From Macrocystis pyrifera (lineage: Eukaryota; Sar; Phaeophyceae; Laminariales; Laminariaceae), in the NCBI GenBank assembly GCA_031763025.1, contig JASSKH010000044.1, positions 806,001 to 870,000 on the forward strand: a stretch of DNA of 64,000 nt, in the 5' to 3' direction. Shown here piece by piece: positions 1 to 11,091 of the stretch. The stretch's first letter is position 1; every line of letters starts with the position of its first letter. The notes under the pieces were generated by a model. The model saw only the letters and a list, made by a program, of their open reading frames with translations. It searched no databases and had not been told where the DNA came from. A program made the position numbers and the translations under genes.

Positions 1-2641
1 GTCCCCTGGGCCCTACGTAATCGGTAGGTTTGCTCGATGATGCGTCGTCCGGGAATGAGTCGTCGATCGAGGCGCTTGTTGCCCCCGGGCGTAGCAAGCG
101 GGATAGAGCGTCAGGAAGCTGGTGTGACGTTCCTGCCCTCCACTTCATGACTATGTCGAATTCCGTTAGCCGGAGCGCCCATCTGTAAAGCTTGGGGTCC
201 AGGTCCCGGCTACGGAATAGCCACAGCAATGCGGAGCAGTCTGTGACCAAAGTGAACCTTCTACCCGCCAAAAAAGGTCGAAAGTGGACAACTGCCCATA
301 AAACCGCCATGCATTCCCTTGCGGTAGCTCCACGACGCGCGTCCGTACGAGACCACCGATGGCTGGCGTATGCGACCACACATTCCTTCCCATCATGCAC
401 TTGCGTTAGCGCTGCACCTGCCCCTGTCTCACTGGCGTCTGTATGTAACGTGAATGGGCTGTCCCAGGAAGGGAAAATTAGAATAGGAAATGATGTGAGG
501 GCCGCCTTCAGCGCCAAGAACGCATTCTGTTGTTGTTCTGCCCATGGGATACGGAGGCGTCGCGCGCGTTTGGTCGTAAAGGCTTTGTCTCGAAGGATAT
601 CTGTGAGTGGCGCAGCTAGAATACTGTACCGCTCTACGAACTGCCGCAAGTAGCCCGTCATACCTAGAAATGCTCAGAGTTCCTCCACCGTTGACGGCGG
701 AGGTAGCTCAGCTACGGCCGCCACTTTCAACTCCGACGGTCTAACCCCCTGTCTGTCCACTACCATCCCTACAAATTCCAGACTCGGGCAACACCATCTT
801 GATTTAGCAAAATTCACTGACAGTCCAGCGGACTGCAGGCGGTTGAGGACTGCGTCGATCAGAATGAGGTGTTGGTCAAAGTCCTGGCTGTAAATAAGGA
901 TATCGTCCAAGTAATTTTCCACTCCTTTGCCCCTTAGCCCGCTAAGCAGCTCCGCTACCATACTTGCAAACGCTGGCGGCAGGATTTTGAGCCCAAACCC
1001 ACATCTCATGTATTTCCAAAGTTGACCGTATGCGTCGCGAAAAGCGGTGTTGTGCCGATCTTCTTCTGCAATGGGTAGCTGGAAAAATCCGGAGGCTAGG
1101 TCGACGGAGGTGAACCATGAGCAACCCTGACATCGTTGGAAGATACCTTGCATGTCCCCGAGCCCCCCGCTATCTGTCTTCATGAGGTTGTTTAGTGCGC
1201 GATAGTCCTGGCACCGACGCAGCGTGCCGTCTTTCTTAGGCACGGTGACGCACCTGGCTGCCCAAGCGGAAGTCGACTTTCGGATGATGTCTCTCTTCGC
1301 TAACAGTTCTACCTCTCTCTGGATAGCGTCTGCCTGCTCCGGGGAAAAGCGTTGCTGTTTAACTGCGACCGGCGGGGTGTGTTCATCGATCAAAGGTATT
1401 CGCAATTCTCTTATTGTGCAAGGCCTCACGCGCTTCGGGTCCTCCGGGAACAGGCTAGCCACATTCTTCGGACCGAGGGTGTGTAACAGCTGTCTTTTTT
1501 GTCTTTCGCTGAGCTGGCCTATGTTAGCATCCGAGAGTGCGACTCCCTTTGGCGCCGATGGGTTATGATCGGCTTCTAGCGGCGAGGGTTTGTCGGGTTG
1601 CGTCAAGGGTGGGGCGATGGGGGCAGGGTGTATGAAAAGCGCTCTAAACCTGTCGACATCTCGCACGTTGAGGGCGATTACCTTGGCGACGGGGTGCCCG
1701 TTCCGGACGATTCCTGGAGTGGGACCCGTGTTGACCACCTTGCAATACAGTGGGGTGCCAGGCTCCCACCATTGCACCCCTCGTGCTAAGCCTATCACTG
1801 CCCCGCTATCTGTGTCGTACTTCTCAGAGGGCTGAATCATCACCAGTTGTGTTTCACTAGGCTGTGGACCATGTACGTATGCCTCGGCTGCTATTCCTAC
1901 GAAGCCTCCTACTTCCGCCGGGTTCACCAGGCGGAGTTCCCACTGTAACGTGCCGTCATCTTCCCACGCTGCCTGGCCTATAGCGCAGCTCGGTAGCGGT
2001 GGGAGATCCGATAGAACACCGGGCAGTGGGGCCCGGGCGGTGTGTCGAGGCCTTACCGCGCCGTACGCCTCTTTTGCGCGCTTACCTCCTGCGCTCCGCG
2101 ACTGGAAAGGAACCCATGGCGCACCGGGCGAGGGTTGGAACCCCTTGCTTTTGTTGAGGGAGATGACGCTCCTGTTGGCACGAAAGAAGCTGGCTCCCAA
2201 TATAAATCCGTACGGAAGATCTTGCACTACCCGTACCGGGACGTTTCGCACGCAGTCCTCGGGGGGAACCACGATGGGCAGCACTGTGGACCCCAGAATG
2301 GTCATTCCCGGCACCTCGCTGTTAGCGGGGTTCGCTGCTAAAAGGGCCCCTTGACCCTTGCTACTAAGCTTCCTGCCGACGGCGCTTCCCCCCCACGCCT
2401 GAACGCTCTTCCAAAAAGCCAACGATATATAGTTACCTCCGCCTGCTCCTGTATCGACTAAAACGCTTACTGGGATCCGCCCCACGACTCGATGTGGGTC
2501 CCAAACTGTACCGTGGACCCACAGTTGCTGACTATTCCCTACGGCGACTAGCTGTTCCTCCAGCGCCCCCAGATCCTGGTCGCTTGGGCGGGTGGCCTCC
2601 GACAACCCAAGTCCTTGTAGTGAACGGCGAATGGTCGACAC
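1..2641 (-). pseudogene. Ty3/gypsy pol fragment: protease, reverse transcriptase, RNase H (cut by window edge)
   Basis: Copies retrotransposon RNA into DNA in an LTR element. Reading leftward from 2641, an aspartic protease comes first (VDTGAG near residue 62). The reverse transcriptase follows, with PKKDGTLRRCQDYRALN, FTSVDLASGFFQLP and the catalytic YLDD. After an in-frame TGA at 674-676 the same frame stays open to base 1 and shows RNase H (HTDASETG, TDCSALLWLF, LPDALSRL). The TGA follows ...STVEEL and precedes AFLGMTGYLRQF, where the family normally reads straight through, so it looks like a point nonsense mutation. No zinc-knuckle gag is seen upstream. The element's integrase would lie left of the window. 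Family assignment is firm; the fragment is inactive. Confidence 0.9.
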
Positions 2642-2734
2642 GGGCCACGGTGCCAGCCGGACGAGTTTGAGGTCTGAATTGTTCCCCGGAAGGGCTGCGG
2701 CCCCCGGGGCGTACCTTCAAGCGTCCACCTCAGT
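2642..2734. other. Junction between two oppositely oriented gypsy fragments
   Basis: The minus-strand pol piece begins at 2641 and recognisable plus-strand integrase begins near 2735. The 90 bases between match neither domain. A long plus-strand frame runs through here from 2592, but its first ~48 codons are antisense to the pol fragment and not integrase-like. The joint reflects a rearrangement or nested insertion, not one functional element. Confidence 0.6.
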
Positions 2735-4049
2735 GTTCTCTACTGGTTCGCAGTCCTCTCACGGAGTAGCCCGTTTGCTCTTAGACCTTTGCTTGACATT
2801 TGGAGTGCCCTCATTTATTCGCGCAGACGGTGGGGGGGAATTCACAGCGGCAGTAGTGGGACACCTATGTCGATGGTTAAAAGTCCCAATAGAGTTCGGA
2901 CCAGCAGACCATCCCAGGGGGCAGGGAGGAGTGGAAAGAGCGGGAGCATGGATGCAAGACGTGCTATCCGAACTGTGTAAGGCCTGGCCAACGAGATGGG
3001 ACGAGTACGTTGCCGCCGCTTGTTGGATCAAACGCACTACGCCAGATCCGTCACTACCCTCCGCCATGACTCCCTTCCAGCTTCTGTTCGGTCGCAGCCC
3101 TCGCACAACCCTCGATATGCTGATCCCACAGATGGATGACACAGAAGCCACAGGCGGCTTCAGCAACTTCATCGAGAACCGCAGGCATAACATGCGGGAG
3201 GTAGCGGAGGCACTGCGAAAGATCCACGCAGATAAGGGAGCATCCCGTCAGCGCCACAATGCCAGAATATTACGGTCCTCCCCAAGTACAAATGTAGCGG
3301 AGGGAGACCTGGTCCTGGCACGGGAGAGCGACAGCTCGCTTTCCAGACAAGGTATGGGACCCAAGTTGGTACACGAAAAATGGACAGGTCCGTGGACCGT
3401 GACCAAGGTCGTGTTTAAGGGCCTTAGCGCTGTCATAGAGATGGAGGGGAGGAAGAAACGATCCCGTACGGTCTCGGTAGCATCGCTCAAACCCTTCTAC
3501 AGGCGCTCATCAGACTTGAGACACCCGATAGGGGACGAATTCGCACAAATAGCTTGGGGCGCTGACCTGGGGCTCAGAGGAGACTCGGTCGCCGCGGCCC
3601 CGATGTATACTCTAATAGACCGCAGGGAGCTGGTGAGTAAAACAGGGACAGCCCGTTGGGAATATCGGGGAATATACCTAGACGGGGTCTCCTCGGACTG
3701 GGTCACGGAGACAGAATCCCTAGACAGTTTTACCCCTTTGCAGCTAGACACCTTTCACGCCCTGTGGAACTTGAACCCCCCCGACGCGGAGAAACGTCAG
3801 ACGACCGCTCGCCCGAAAAAGCGTACGCCCCTCAGTAGAAGCGAAGCGTTAACCCTATATCCGATAGGAACGACAGTAACCAGATCCCACGCGGCAGACG
3901 ATAAGCAGACGGACCGAGTAGGACAGGTTTATGACTTTTGCTCGCCCTACTGGCGCGTCAAGTTCCCGGACAATGACTGGGAGGAACTGACGGTCTCGGA
4001 AATGAGGAAGGGGGTAAAGCGAAGAGTTGAGGCAGACAAGTTGAACTAG
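2735..4049 (+). pseudogene. Ty3/gypsy integrase, C-terminal part with 3' accessory domain
   Basis: Integrase inserts retrotransposon DNA into the host genome. The core reads FGVPSFIRADGGGEFT (second catalytic Asp) and HPRGQGGVERAGAWMQ (catalytic Glu). The zinc-binding N-terminus and first catalytic Asp are missing, so the 5' side is truncated. Downstream is the GPY/F-type module (KLVHEKWTGPWTVTKV). The C-terminal ~60 residues (GTTVTRSH... VYDFCSPYWRVKFPDNDWEEL) resemble a chromo/Tudor-like tail found at the end of some gypsy polyproteins; that part is inference. The frame is open to the TAG ending at 4049. A purine-rich tract and an LTR follow, in the order expected at an element's 3' end. 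Confidence 0.85.
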
Positions 4050-4248
4050 CCCAAAGGGTAAGGCCCCGTTGTCGCGACAGGAGCCGCGGTGCATTCTATA
4101 CAGCTGGAATAGATAGTCAGTTTCGGTTAGAAAGTGGAGTATAAAAAAACCCTGGTTGGTAACTTAACTCAGTATTTACGGACCGAGGTTTTCCCTATAC
4201 GAAGCTCTAGCGTACGCACCGCCCGTCTTGCCGCGTTGTTGGCTTGCG
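4050..4248 (+). other. Untranslated 3' part of the gypsy element
   Basis: No ORF is supported. It contains a TATA-like string (agtataaaaaaaccc near 4138-4152), which could be chance or part of a 3' regulatory region. Confidence 0.4.
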
Positions 4249-4266
4249 CCACCAAGCTGGGGGGGA
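4249..4266 (+). other. Polypurine tract of gypsy element
   Basis: A G-rich purine run (aagctgggggggga) sits directly before TGTTACAGCGG, the expected position for the plus-strand primer of an LTR retrotransposon. Confidence 0.5.
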
Positions 4267-4970
4267 TGTTACAGCGGTTCGGTGCAACAGGGCATTGCTA
4301 AGGTAGCCGTCGAGAGGCCCGATAGACAATGGATTGATGCCGAACGAGGAGGGTTGCCTTCAAGAGGATTGCCAGGGAGGCTGACATGCGGAGCAAAGAC
4401 AGGTTCCATGCCGAGCTGTCAGTCGACCTAACAAAAAGGGGACGATGATGAGAAATGCCCAGGGAAACACGCCTCCAGGAAGTCAAACCTCAGACAGAAA
4501 GGAGCGCGGATGTACACACAAGCTTTTCCCTGGCCAAGAGCAATCCAAATACTCTGAGACCCACCTAACGTCCTCAACACCGGGCCTGTCAATCAACGAG
4601 AGCGAGCGAAGGAGCCAGCATGGATCAGCAGCACTACAACCAGCACGTTGGAGCCAACATGCCCGCAGGTCAGAACAGTTCCGTAGAGGTGCGATTTGTG
4701 GTGAACGCAAGCGAAGAGTGGACCCAAGGAGGTCGCTAGTGGCTATGAGACAGGTTACCACCACGAGGGGTATCGAGCTGCCTCCTAGCCGGCAAGAGAG
4801 GACCCCTGCGCAGAGAACACATTTGAAACAGTACTACCTCGTGTCAATTATGTACTGCTGCACGTGTCTCGTCAAATGCGAACAAAACAACAAGGAGCTA
4901 CCTCGAGTACGCGATAATACTGCGGTTCATCCATCATCATACGTAATAAGCGCACTCATCAGCTGTAACA
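4267..4970 (+). repeat. Probable 3' LTR of the gypsy fragment
   Basis: The 704-bp interval starts TGTTACA and ends TGTAACA, a perfect 7-bp inverted terminus of the TG...CA type. It lies just after the polypurine tract and has no convincing ORF. There is no partner LTR in the window, so the right end rests on the terminal inverted repeat alone. Confidence 0.45.
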
Positions 4971-5084
4971 TTGCCGTTTTTACTGCTGCTCTGTATTGTT
5001 GTTTGGTTGCTTCAGTGCCGTACCCGTACCTTGTTGAAGTAACGGTTGTTTTTTTCGACACAACGCTTGTTCCAGTACTGCCAA

Positions 5085-5236
5085 GATGAACCCAAGACGT
5101 GCCAAGACGCGTGCAAGACATGCCAAGACGCGTCTAAGGCGTTTCAAGACGCGTTAAGACGTGTCAAGACGCATCTAAGACATGCCTACACGAATCTAAG
5201 ACGCGCTAAGACGAATCTAAGACGCGCGAAGACACA
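5085..5236. repeat. Minisatellite, alternating 10/11-bp period
   Basis: About 14 degenerate copies of agacgcgtcta / agacgtgcca follow one another with alternating 10- and 11-bp spacing, giving a ~21-bp dimer (two helical turns). A short plus-strand frame through it is a repeat artefact. Confidence 0.8.
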
Positions 5237-5277
5237 ACAAAATGATTAAGACGAATGGAATTCGCAGGAGTTAATCC

Positions 5278-5295
5278 TTTTTTTTTTTTTTTTTT
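5278..5295. repeat. Poly-T tract (18 T)
   Basis: Uninterrupted T run between the minisatellite and the direct repeats; read on the minus strand it is an A18 tract. Confidence 0.85.
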
Positions 5296-5349
5296 CGATT
5301 TCCTAGTCCAACTTACGGCTCCTTTCGCTCGTCTTAGAAGATTGGGCCA

Positions 5350-5505
5350 ACGAATGACCACTCACTCCATCAGAAGCCCGTTTCTGAATTGTCTCCCCCC
5401 TTTTACCTTTTATGGAAATCCTCTTACGTTTCATGGATCAGGCTAACCCGAACTCTGATGGCCCCGCTCCAATCTCTGCGAGGCTATCTAACACTCACAA
5501 CCGGC
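5350..5505. repeat. Direct repeat, copy 1
   Basis: Blocks such as gaccactcactcc, ctacgtttcatg-like and ctctgcgaggctatctaa recur in the same order near 5866-5985, with some internal length difference. The pair lies beyond the 3' end of the minus-strand DIRS-like element. DIRS/Ngaro elements carry split direct repeats, so these may be its terminal repeats. Confidence 0.55.
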
Positions 5506-5865
5506 ACCCAAACAATCACACCGACTTGTTGCAACCTGATCCCCCCTCCTCTTGAGCGACAAGGCGGGTGGATGGGAAATTCGATCAATTGTCTGGGCCC
5601 ACAACTGCTATGAATTCTCGCTGTTGCCGCAGCGGCCGTCTAAGACCAAGCAGCTCTCGTGGCTAGACCCGTTCGACTGATGTCTGATCTCGCCTCGTCT
5701 CACGATTTTGCCTAATTTCTTCGAGTCCCAAAGCGCCTCCATAAACTCCACCTCCCTACGGGAAGTTATATTTTCTTATAGCTCAAGAGTTCGGGATTAA
5801 GTTTTCACACGAAGACTACCGTTATGGTGCAAATTGAATCAAATCTCACACAAACATGATACTAA
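5506..5865. other. Spacer between direct repeats
   Basis: No supported gene on either strand; no recognised motif seen. Confidence 0.4.
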
Positions 5866-5985
5866 CGACCACTCACTCCGTCAGAACGCCCGTTTTTTCT
5901 CCACCCTTCTACGTTTCATGAATCAGGCAAACACGAACGCTGATGGCCCCGCTCCAACCTCTGCGAGGCTATCTAATACTCACCC
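5866..5985. repeat. Direct repeat, copy 2
   Basis: Second, shorter copy of the block at 5350-5505, sharing gaccactcactcc, ctgatggccccgctccaa and ctctgcgaggctatctaa. Confidence 0.55.
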
Positions 5986-6039
5986 CATATGGCCAGGCTG
6001 ACCACTCCAAACGTCTTTCCATGCTATCACTAATTTTCT

Positions 6040-7072
6040 ATGTATCTGCGAGTGCAACATAAACAGAGTTTCCATCTCCTCCCGCCTCCCTCACGTGCGT
6101 CATAAACGCCCGAGACTTCCACCGTCCTGCACGCTGGATTTACAACTGCGAGATTCCTTGGGACGAAAGCTGTGTGTCCCCCCCGATTCTTCCTGAGTGC
6201 AGCGCGAACTCTATGGGGTCTCTGCGGCTACTACCTACCATGAGCCTAAGCGCTGCAACCGCTGGCGTCCCAGTAAACACTTTCCACCCGACTGCAGTGC
6301 TGCAAACGGTCAACTGCGCTTCCGCTGGTAGCAAGGGGTTAACGTCAAGCAGTTCGAGCATAGTTTCGAACTCCCCCATCGACGCCCCCCCGACAGCTTC
6401 TCCTTTACGAGGTGTGTGCGATGGTGTACCTTGTCGGTTTTTGGTCGCACTTCGAAGTCAAAAACATTACCTGCACTGCCATGGCGATCGCTCTGTTCTC
6501 CGAACGCCACCTGCTCTCCCTTGTGAATGAAAGAATTAATTTCCGACTCAAGCAAACCTCGGGGTCAACCTGCCCGATTGCGTACGCCCACAACTGTGAC
6601 GCTCGGTACAAAAGAAAATACGATACGGCGAGTCCTAACCACATCACAAAACCCCTGTCTGCCATGCTCACGACTGTCTGCCGCCCTTCCGCCAGCATAG
6701 CCCACGTCAGGGGCAACCTAACTTGTTGTTTTTTTCGAGAAATACTGTGCGTCCTGTCTATCCCTTTCCCACTGCGACTATCATGCAAAGAGACAAGGGT
6801 GGCTCCCAGCCTGCGAACATCTTTTGGAAAACGATAACGTCCGCCAAGTACCCTCTGACGGTCGATTGCTGGTTATTATGCTTGAAACAGTGGGACGTCA
6901 TGAATTCGGGCAGCTCCCTCAACGGTGCATTGGGATCGTCAAGATTCTGCAACCACGGCCTTTTACCCTGCGCTTGTCTCTCGTTCACCCAGGTGTTCCA
7001 CTTCGCTAAGTTGATTTTCTGAGTACTCTTCGCGACTGAAACAAGCACGAGCGTTTTGTCCAACCTCGCCAC
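6040..7072 (-). pseudogene. Tyrosine recombinase remnant
   Basis: Site-specific DNA integrase of the DIRS-like element. The N-terminal SAM-like part reads LAKWNTWVNERQAQGKRPWL and NNQQSTVRGYL. After a frameshift near 6770 comes VRLPLTWAMLAEG...SYFLLYRASQLWAY, with the first catalytic Arg region. After another frameshift at a G7 run near 6390 comes ALHSGRIGGDTQL, the HxxR box. An in-frame TAA follows at about 6140, then IQRAGRWKSRAFMTHVREAG. Family members as I recall them have Tyr where MTH has His, so the nucleophile may be lost as well. Confidence 0.75.
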
Positions 7073-7179
7073 CTCTTCCTTCTTTCTCCCGTTGTTGTCC
7101 TCTCTTCCTGTGAGGCGCGTGCGCGTGCGGTGTGCATACTATGCGTTGAGCGAGACATGCACTCTAAATAGCGAGCAAG

Positions 7180-7690
7180 TCAAGCGAGTTCTTCTGGGTC
7201 GTTTATCATGAGGTTCAATAGAATGTCGTCGTTGTTTGGTGAGGATGTTCTCTTTGTCTGGAGCACAACATCGAAATTCTCCAAACTCCGCCGACCAATG
7301 AGTCGTTCGTACCCCTCGCTGGAGTGGATTAGCTCCTTGACCTTGTCTGCCAGTATCTTTCTACACCACCGTGAAATCTTATCAGGAAAGTGTTCTGCAC
7401 GCCCGGAAAATGTTTTTTGCAGTGTGGTTCCAACCTCCGGCGAGTTCAAGGCGCCCCAGCATTGTCATGAGTAAGCACACTCTTTTGTATGTCGCCCCAC
7501 CGCTTCGATACACCCATGATACGGGAGTCGTAATGTCCCCTCGCATCAACATCGGGTCCCCTGCCGCTTCCGGCCGGTCTGTTACCAATTCGAGCATGAC
7601 CAACGCAGTCGCAACCGATCCCAGTAGTTCTAACAGGTTGATAGTGATGGTACAGGTCTCTTGTAGATCATCTTCCCTTTTAAGTTAGGC
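7180..7690 (-). pseudogene. RNase H-like region of the DIRS-like element
   Basis: From about 7690 down one frame reads INLLELLGSVATALVMLEL, then LMRGDITTPVSWVYR and MLGRLELAGGWNHTAKNI. After a frame change it reads KISRWCRKILADKVKELIHS and NDDILLNLMINDPEELA. The order and style match the RNase H-like block between RT and recombinase in this family. At least one frameshift and two stops break it. Confidence 0.6.
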
Positions 7691-7800
7691 AGTCTACTCT
7701 ATCAGCAAGTCGTATCTCTAAAAAACTTCCTTCTTAGCACAGAAACCTCCTATCGCCTCGAACCTCGCGTCAGCCAAGTAGTGCCTTTTGTCGGATCGTT

Positions 7801-9287
7801 TTAACGCTGTGTACAGGGCACGCTAAGCGTCTCTCTTTCTAGTTGAAGCTCGTTATCTGTCGCCCACGTCCAAAACAAAAGGTCAGCGTGAAACTCTCTG
7901 TCAATATCTACCATGCAGGTTTGACTTTTTCCTAGCGCTTGAGCCGTGAAATCCCGCCAGTCGCAACTGTCTCCACTCGAATTACCTGCCTGCTCGCACA
8001 ACGTAGGTGAGGTTCCACAGCTTCCTGGTCATACTTAGAACGTCCCTCGCGGTCGCTAGCTTCCTGCTCAAGGGCCATTGCTCCAGCAGCAACCCTTTTA
8101 TAGCGACGGCGTTTTCGCGCGGGAACGAGATTCGTATTGTGTGCGAGATGATTGTGAACCTTAACGCGTCAATCGTGGAATCCCAGTCGGAACTTGTTTC
8201 GGGGCTAAGATGGGCGTTACTCCTTCCTCCCCCGGACCAGATAAACGCACGTGATCCAGAGGCTGACGCGATCAGAGCGGCTTTTCGTCGTCTGAATGTT
8301 GAGCCCTGATTAGGAGATATTCGTCTACATACACGGTTGTGAAAAATGGGTCAGAGATCTCTCCCCCGTAGTGCCCCCTGATTTTGGCGTCTGGGGAATC
8401 GGCGTGGGTGTGCCTTCTTCCCATCGATCTACCACCTTAACGTGGGCCATCATGTTTTATTGTTCTTGTAGTAGCTGGCTCGACTTGAGTGTGGTGTTGC
8501 AAAGCGCGTGTTCGGTCGCGGTCGAAATGACATCCCAGGAACCCGGCGATCCCAATCGTCCGAACGTTAAACAAAAATGAATCACAACCAGATCTATTAC
8601 TGTGTAGCAAAAATTGTGAGCTTGGTCCGGGTCTTACCCGCACGTCCCTGAAGGCATCCGACACGTCGACGTTACTCATCAGTATCCTCTCTACTCGGAA
8701 CATTTTTCTCAGTGTCACGAGTTCTTGCAGGAATTTGGGCAGCGCGTGTGCGCACAGGCATTGGGGAATAGTGTCAAGGTCGGTGTCGCCATTCAGTCTA
8801 CCTTTCTCCCATAGACTCTGTACATCGAACGATAAATCATTGATGATCCTAACCTTGTGTGTCAATACGGCCGCAAACGGGGACACTCGTAAGTTAGGGA
8901 TTCCGTGCGCAGTTGATTTTCGTATCACTAAGTACTTTTTACGTCTCGCATTTTCGGCAATTTTATTCCAGACTGCTAGCAAAAGCTCGTTGACACTTGC
9001 GTGGTTTCTGTGATGTAATGCACGCTCTGGGTCTACACCCATCGCTGCTGCTTTCACCGGTACCCCCCCCGTGACGGTCGTGGCGAGCTCGTCCACCGCC
9101 CGAAACTTTCCAGGTTTCTGAAGTACTGTTTTATGTATGCGGGGTCTTTCGGCGGTGCGACCAGAGATCCTCCTAGTGCTTGAGCTGCGTCCTCGACGAC
9201 TCCTTGCTTATCACGCATCATGGTTGCGCAAACGTTAGCGAGCGTAAAAAAACAGTTCTTCTCTTTCTCGTGCTGTAAGATCATCAT
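7801..9287 (-). pseudogene. DIRS-like reverse transcriptase remnant
   Basis: Leftward from 9287 one frame (...DPAYIKQYFRNLESF) shifts by one base near 9090 to RAVDELATTVTGG. It continues to VRIINDLSFD and LMSNVDVSDAFRDVRVRPG, typical early RT blocks. Beyond about 8500 the frame is lost: GIAGFLGCHFD is the shifted counterpart of the family's GW.GSP region, and a degraded VDEYLLI (near 8320) occupies the YVDD-like position. 7801-8001 reads SSGDSCDWRDFTAQALG and ...ADLLFWTWATDNELQL, the connection domain. Confidence 0.7.
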
Positions 9288-9579
9288 TTCCGAATTTTTA
9301 CTTTTCTGCGCGTCTTTGTCGTATCATGAATTCTGAGCGTTTTGGACTAAGCGACTCCCCACTAGGAAAGCGTGAGCGTGCTGACCCTCTACTCTCCCGC
9401 GCGTCGACCGAAACGAGCGTTGATTCATCTAGCTGCTGCAACGGTGGCTGGGCTTGCCCTTGCTCTCTCTGCCAGGCTATGTGCGTCGACTGCGCCGTTG
9501 TGGGGAATTCTCTGTAATGAACGGGTGCACGACCCTTTTGATTAGAACCTTCTGTGGGATCGACATTGTTTCCATTCGC

Positions 9580-9790
9580 GTGAAAGTGGGAAATCTGGCC
9601 CTCTGCTCAAGCGGTTCTGTGCTGCGGTGTGAGGCTTGCGCGTGGCCGGTACTGTCTCGGTTTCAGGCGGAAGGGGGTAATCTGGCCCTCTGTCCACACC
9701 AAGCCTGCTGTACTGAGCCTTCCACAACCTCGGTACTGTCCTGGTTCGCAAAGAAGTGGGATATTCTGGCCCTCTGTTCAAGCTGAATGT
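9580..9790. repeat. Three imperfect tandem copies of ~93 bp
   Basis: The phrase tctggccctctg recurs three times, each with similar flanks, and ggtactgtc recurs between them. It lies just beyond the 5' end of the DIRS-like coding region and may be part of that element's terminal repeats. Confidence 0.6.
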
Positions 9791-11091
9791 CCATTTTATC
9801 AAGTACGCCCTTCTTCTAGTTATTCACTGATGCGTGCGCGTCTGATATGCCTCGCTGTTTGCTTTTGGGGGATGGGGCGTGTGGTTTATGCAAAGCTGAG
9901 TGGAACGACTTGGTTGGCGATAGGGATCCGTGTGCGTGCGCATTGCGGCGAGGGGCGGGAGAGTGTGTGTCGGTCATGCAAGGGTGGATGGGACGAGTGG
10001 CCTGCCTTGCTGCAGCCCTGAGCTGCTGCGTGAATATTTTTTTCTTCTTGCCGTACGGTCACTTGTCGAAGTGCTGTCATAAATGATCTGCTGCTTGATT
10101 CACTGATTCTGTTTCTCGGCACCTGATTCTCACCGTGGAACAGGAGGGGCGACGCCGACCCGGGAGTGGGTGCATGGAGCATTCTCATGGCCCTTCTGGC
10201 GTCTTCGAAACCTGTGCATTCTCCGGTTGCCCCTGCCCCCCCATTGGTCGGCCCTGACTGATGGCAGAGCCCGTGTTGTCAGTTTCTGTCGTTTTCCCGG
10301 CCCGCTCCACCCCCGGCGGACGCACCACCCCGACTGCCAACCATGCAGTTTCTGCTAAACCTATGCGACGCTGGGCTGCCGTGACTCTCCCCTCCCTCCT
10401 ACTGCCGTCCCCCCGCCAGCTGCAGCGGCTGCCTGATACTGCGGTGGCGGAGGCAGTGTCGCAGAGGGTGGCGGTGGTGGCAGAGATCGGAGCTGCAGCT
10501 GAGGCCCGGCGACCGACAGACCTTTGCCGGCGAGTAGGAGGTGGGATAATGTGCAACATACCCACCAGCACGCATCGCCGCGCCATGCAAAATTTCACAC
10601 GCCAGGCAGAGTCCCCCGCTCCAGCATGCGAGTCTTAGTCGTGGACTCACCTGATTCTCCGGCGCCGGCCCGGGCTAGCGCTCGGGCACTCCGCTTTACC
10701 CCTGCGTTGGGGGCTCCATTCATCTTGGAGCCTGACTTTTCGGACTCCTGCCTTCACAACCTCTGATGCTCCGTGAGACTGAATCCAGGGCTGTCCTCTA
10801 CCAGCTCTATCAGCCGCGTGAAAGCCAGAGTGGCCATGGGGACGCCTGTGCCGGCCGAGGGAGCTGAGTGATTGTGCTTGCGGTACACTGATTTGCGAGG
10901 GCGATCATCCCCATCTGCAGACCGATGTTGATGACTCTGATACGCACCACGCGGACCTTGTCCTAGTGGTCCAGGAGTGTTTGGTAGAGTCGACGTAGGT
11001 AGACATGCAGAGTTATCTCTAAAGACTCGAGCTCCTCCCGTACGGTGCGAACCCTGTTCGTGCACACCGCCTGCACTCCTTCAATGCCGCA
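9791..11091 (-). other. Unassigned region, possible gag remnant of the DIRS-like element
   Basis: Minus-strand frames at 10754-11065 (ATLAFTRLIELVEDSPGF) and 10185-10598 are open, proline- and arginine-rich, and separated by stops. Their position upstream of the RT is where a DIRS gag would lie, but no diagnostic motif is visible. It ends abruptly at the array boundary. Confidence 0.3.

Larger units (their letters stand above)
6040..9290 (-). mobile_element. Decayed DIRS-like (tyrosine-recombinase) retroelement
   Basis: Read from 9290 downward, the order is reverse transcriptase, RNase H-like region, tyrosine recombinase. This is the hallmark of the DIRS/Ngaro class, which integrates with a recombinase in place of an integrase. 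Multiple frameshifts and stops show it is dead. Repeats at 5350-5985 and 9580-9790 may belong to its ends. Confidence 0.75.

Noticed and set aside
2592..2734. N-terminal 48 codons of the long plus-strand frame ending at 4049
   Set aside because: Antisense to the pol fragment and lacking integrase similarity; the true integrase segment begins near 2735.
5085..5236. Possible CRISPR-like array
   Set aside because: Units are 10-11 bp with no spacers, in a eukaryotic context; it is a minisatellite.
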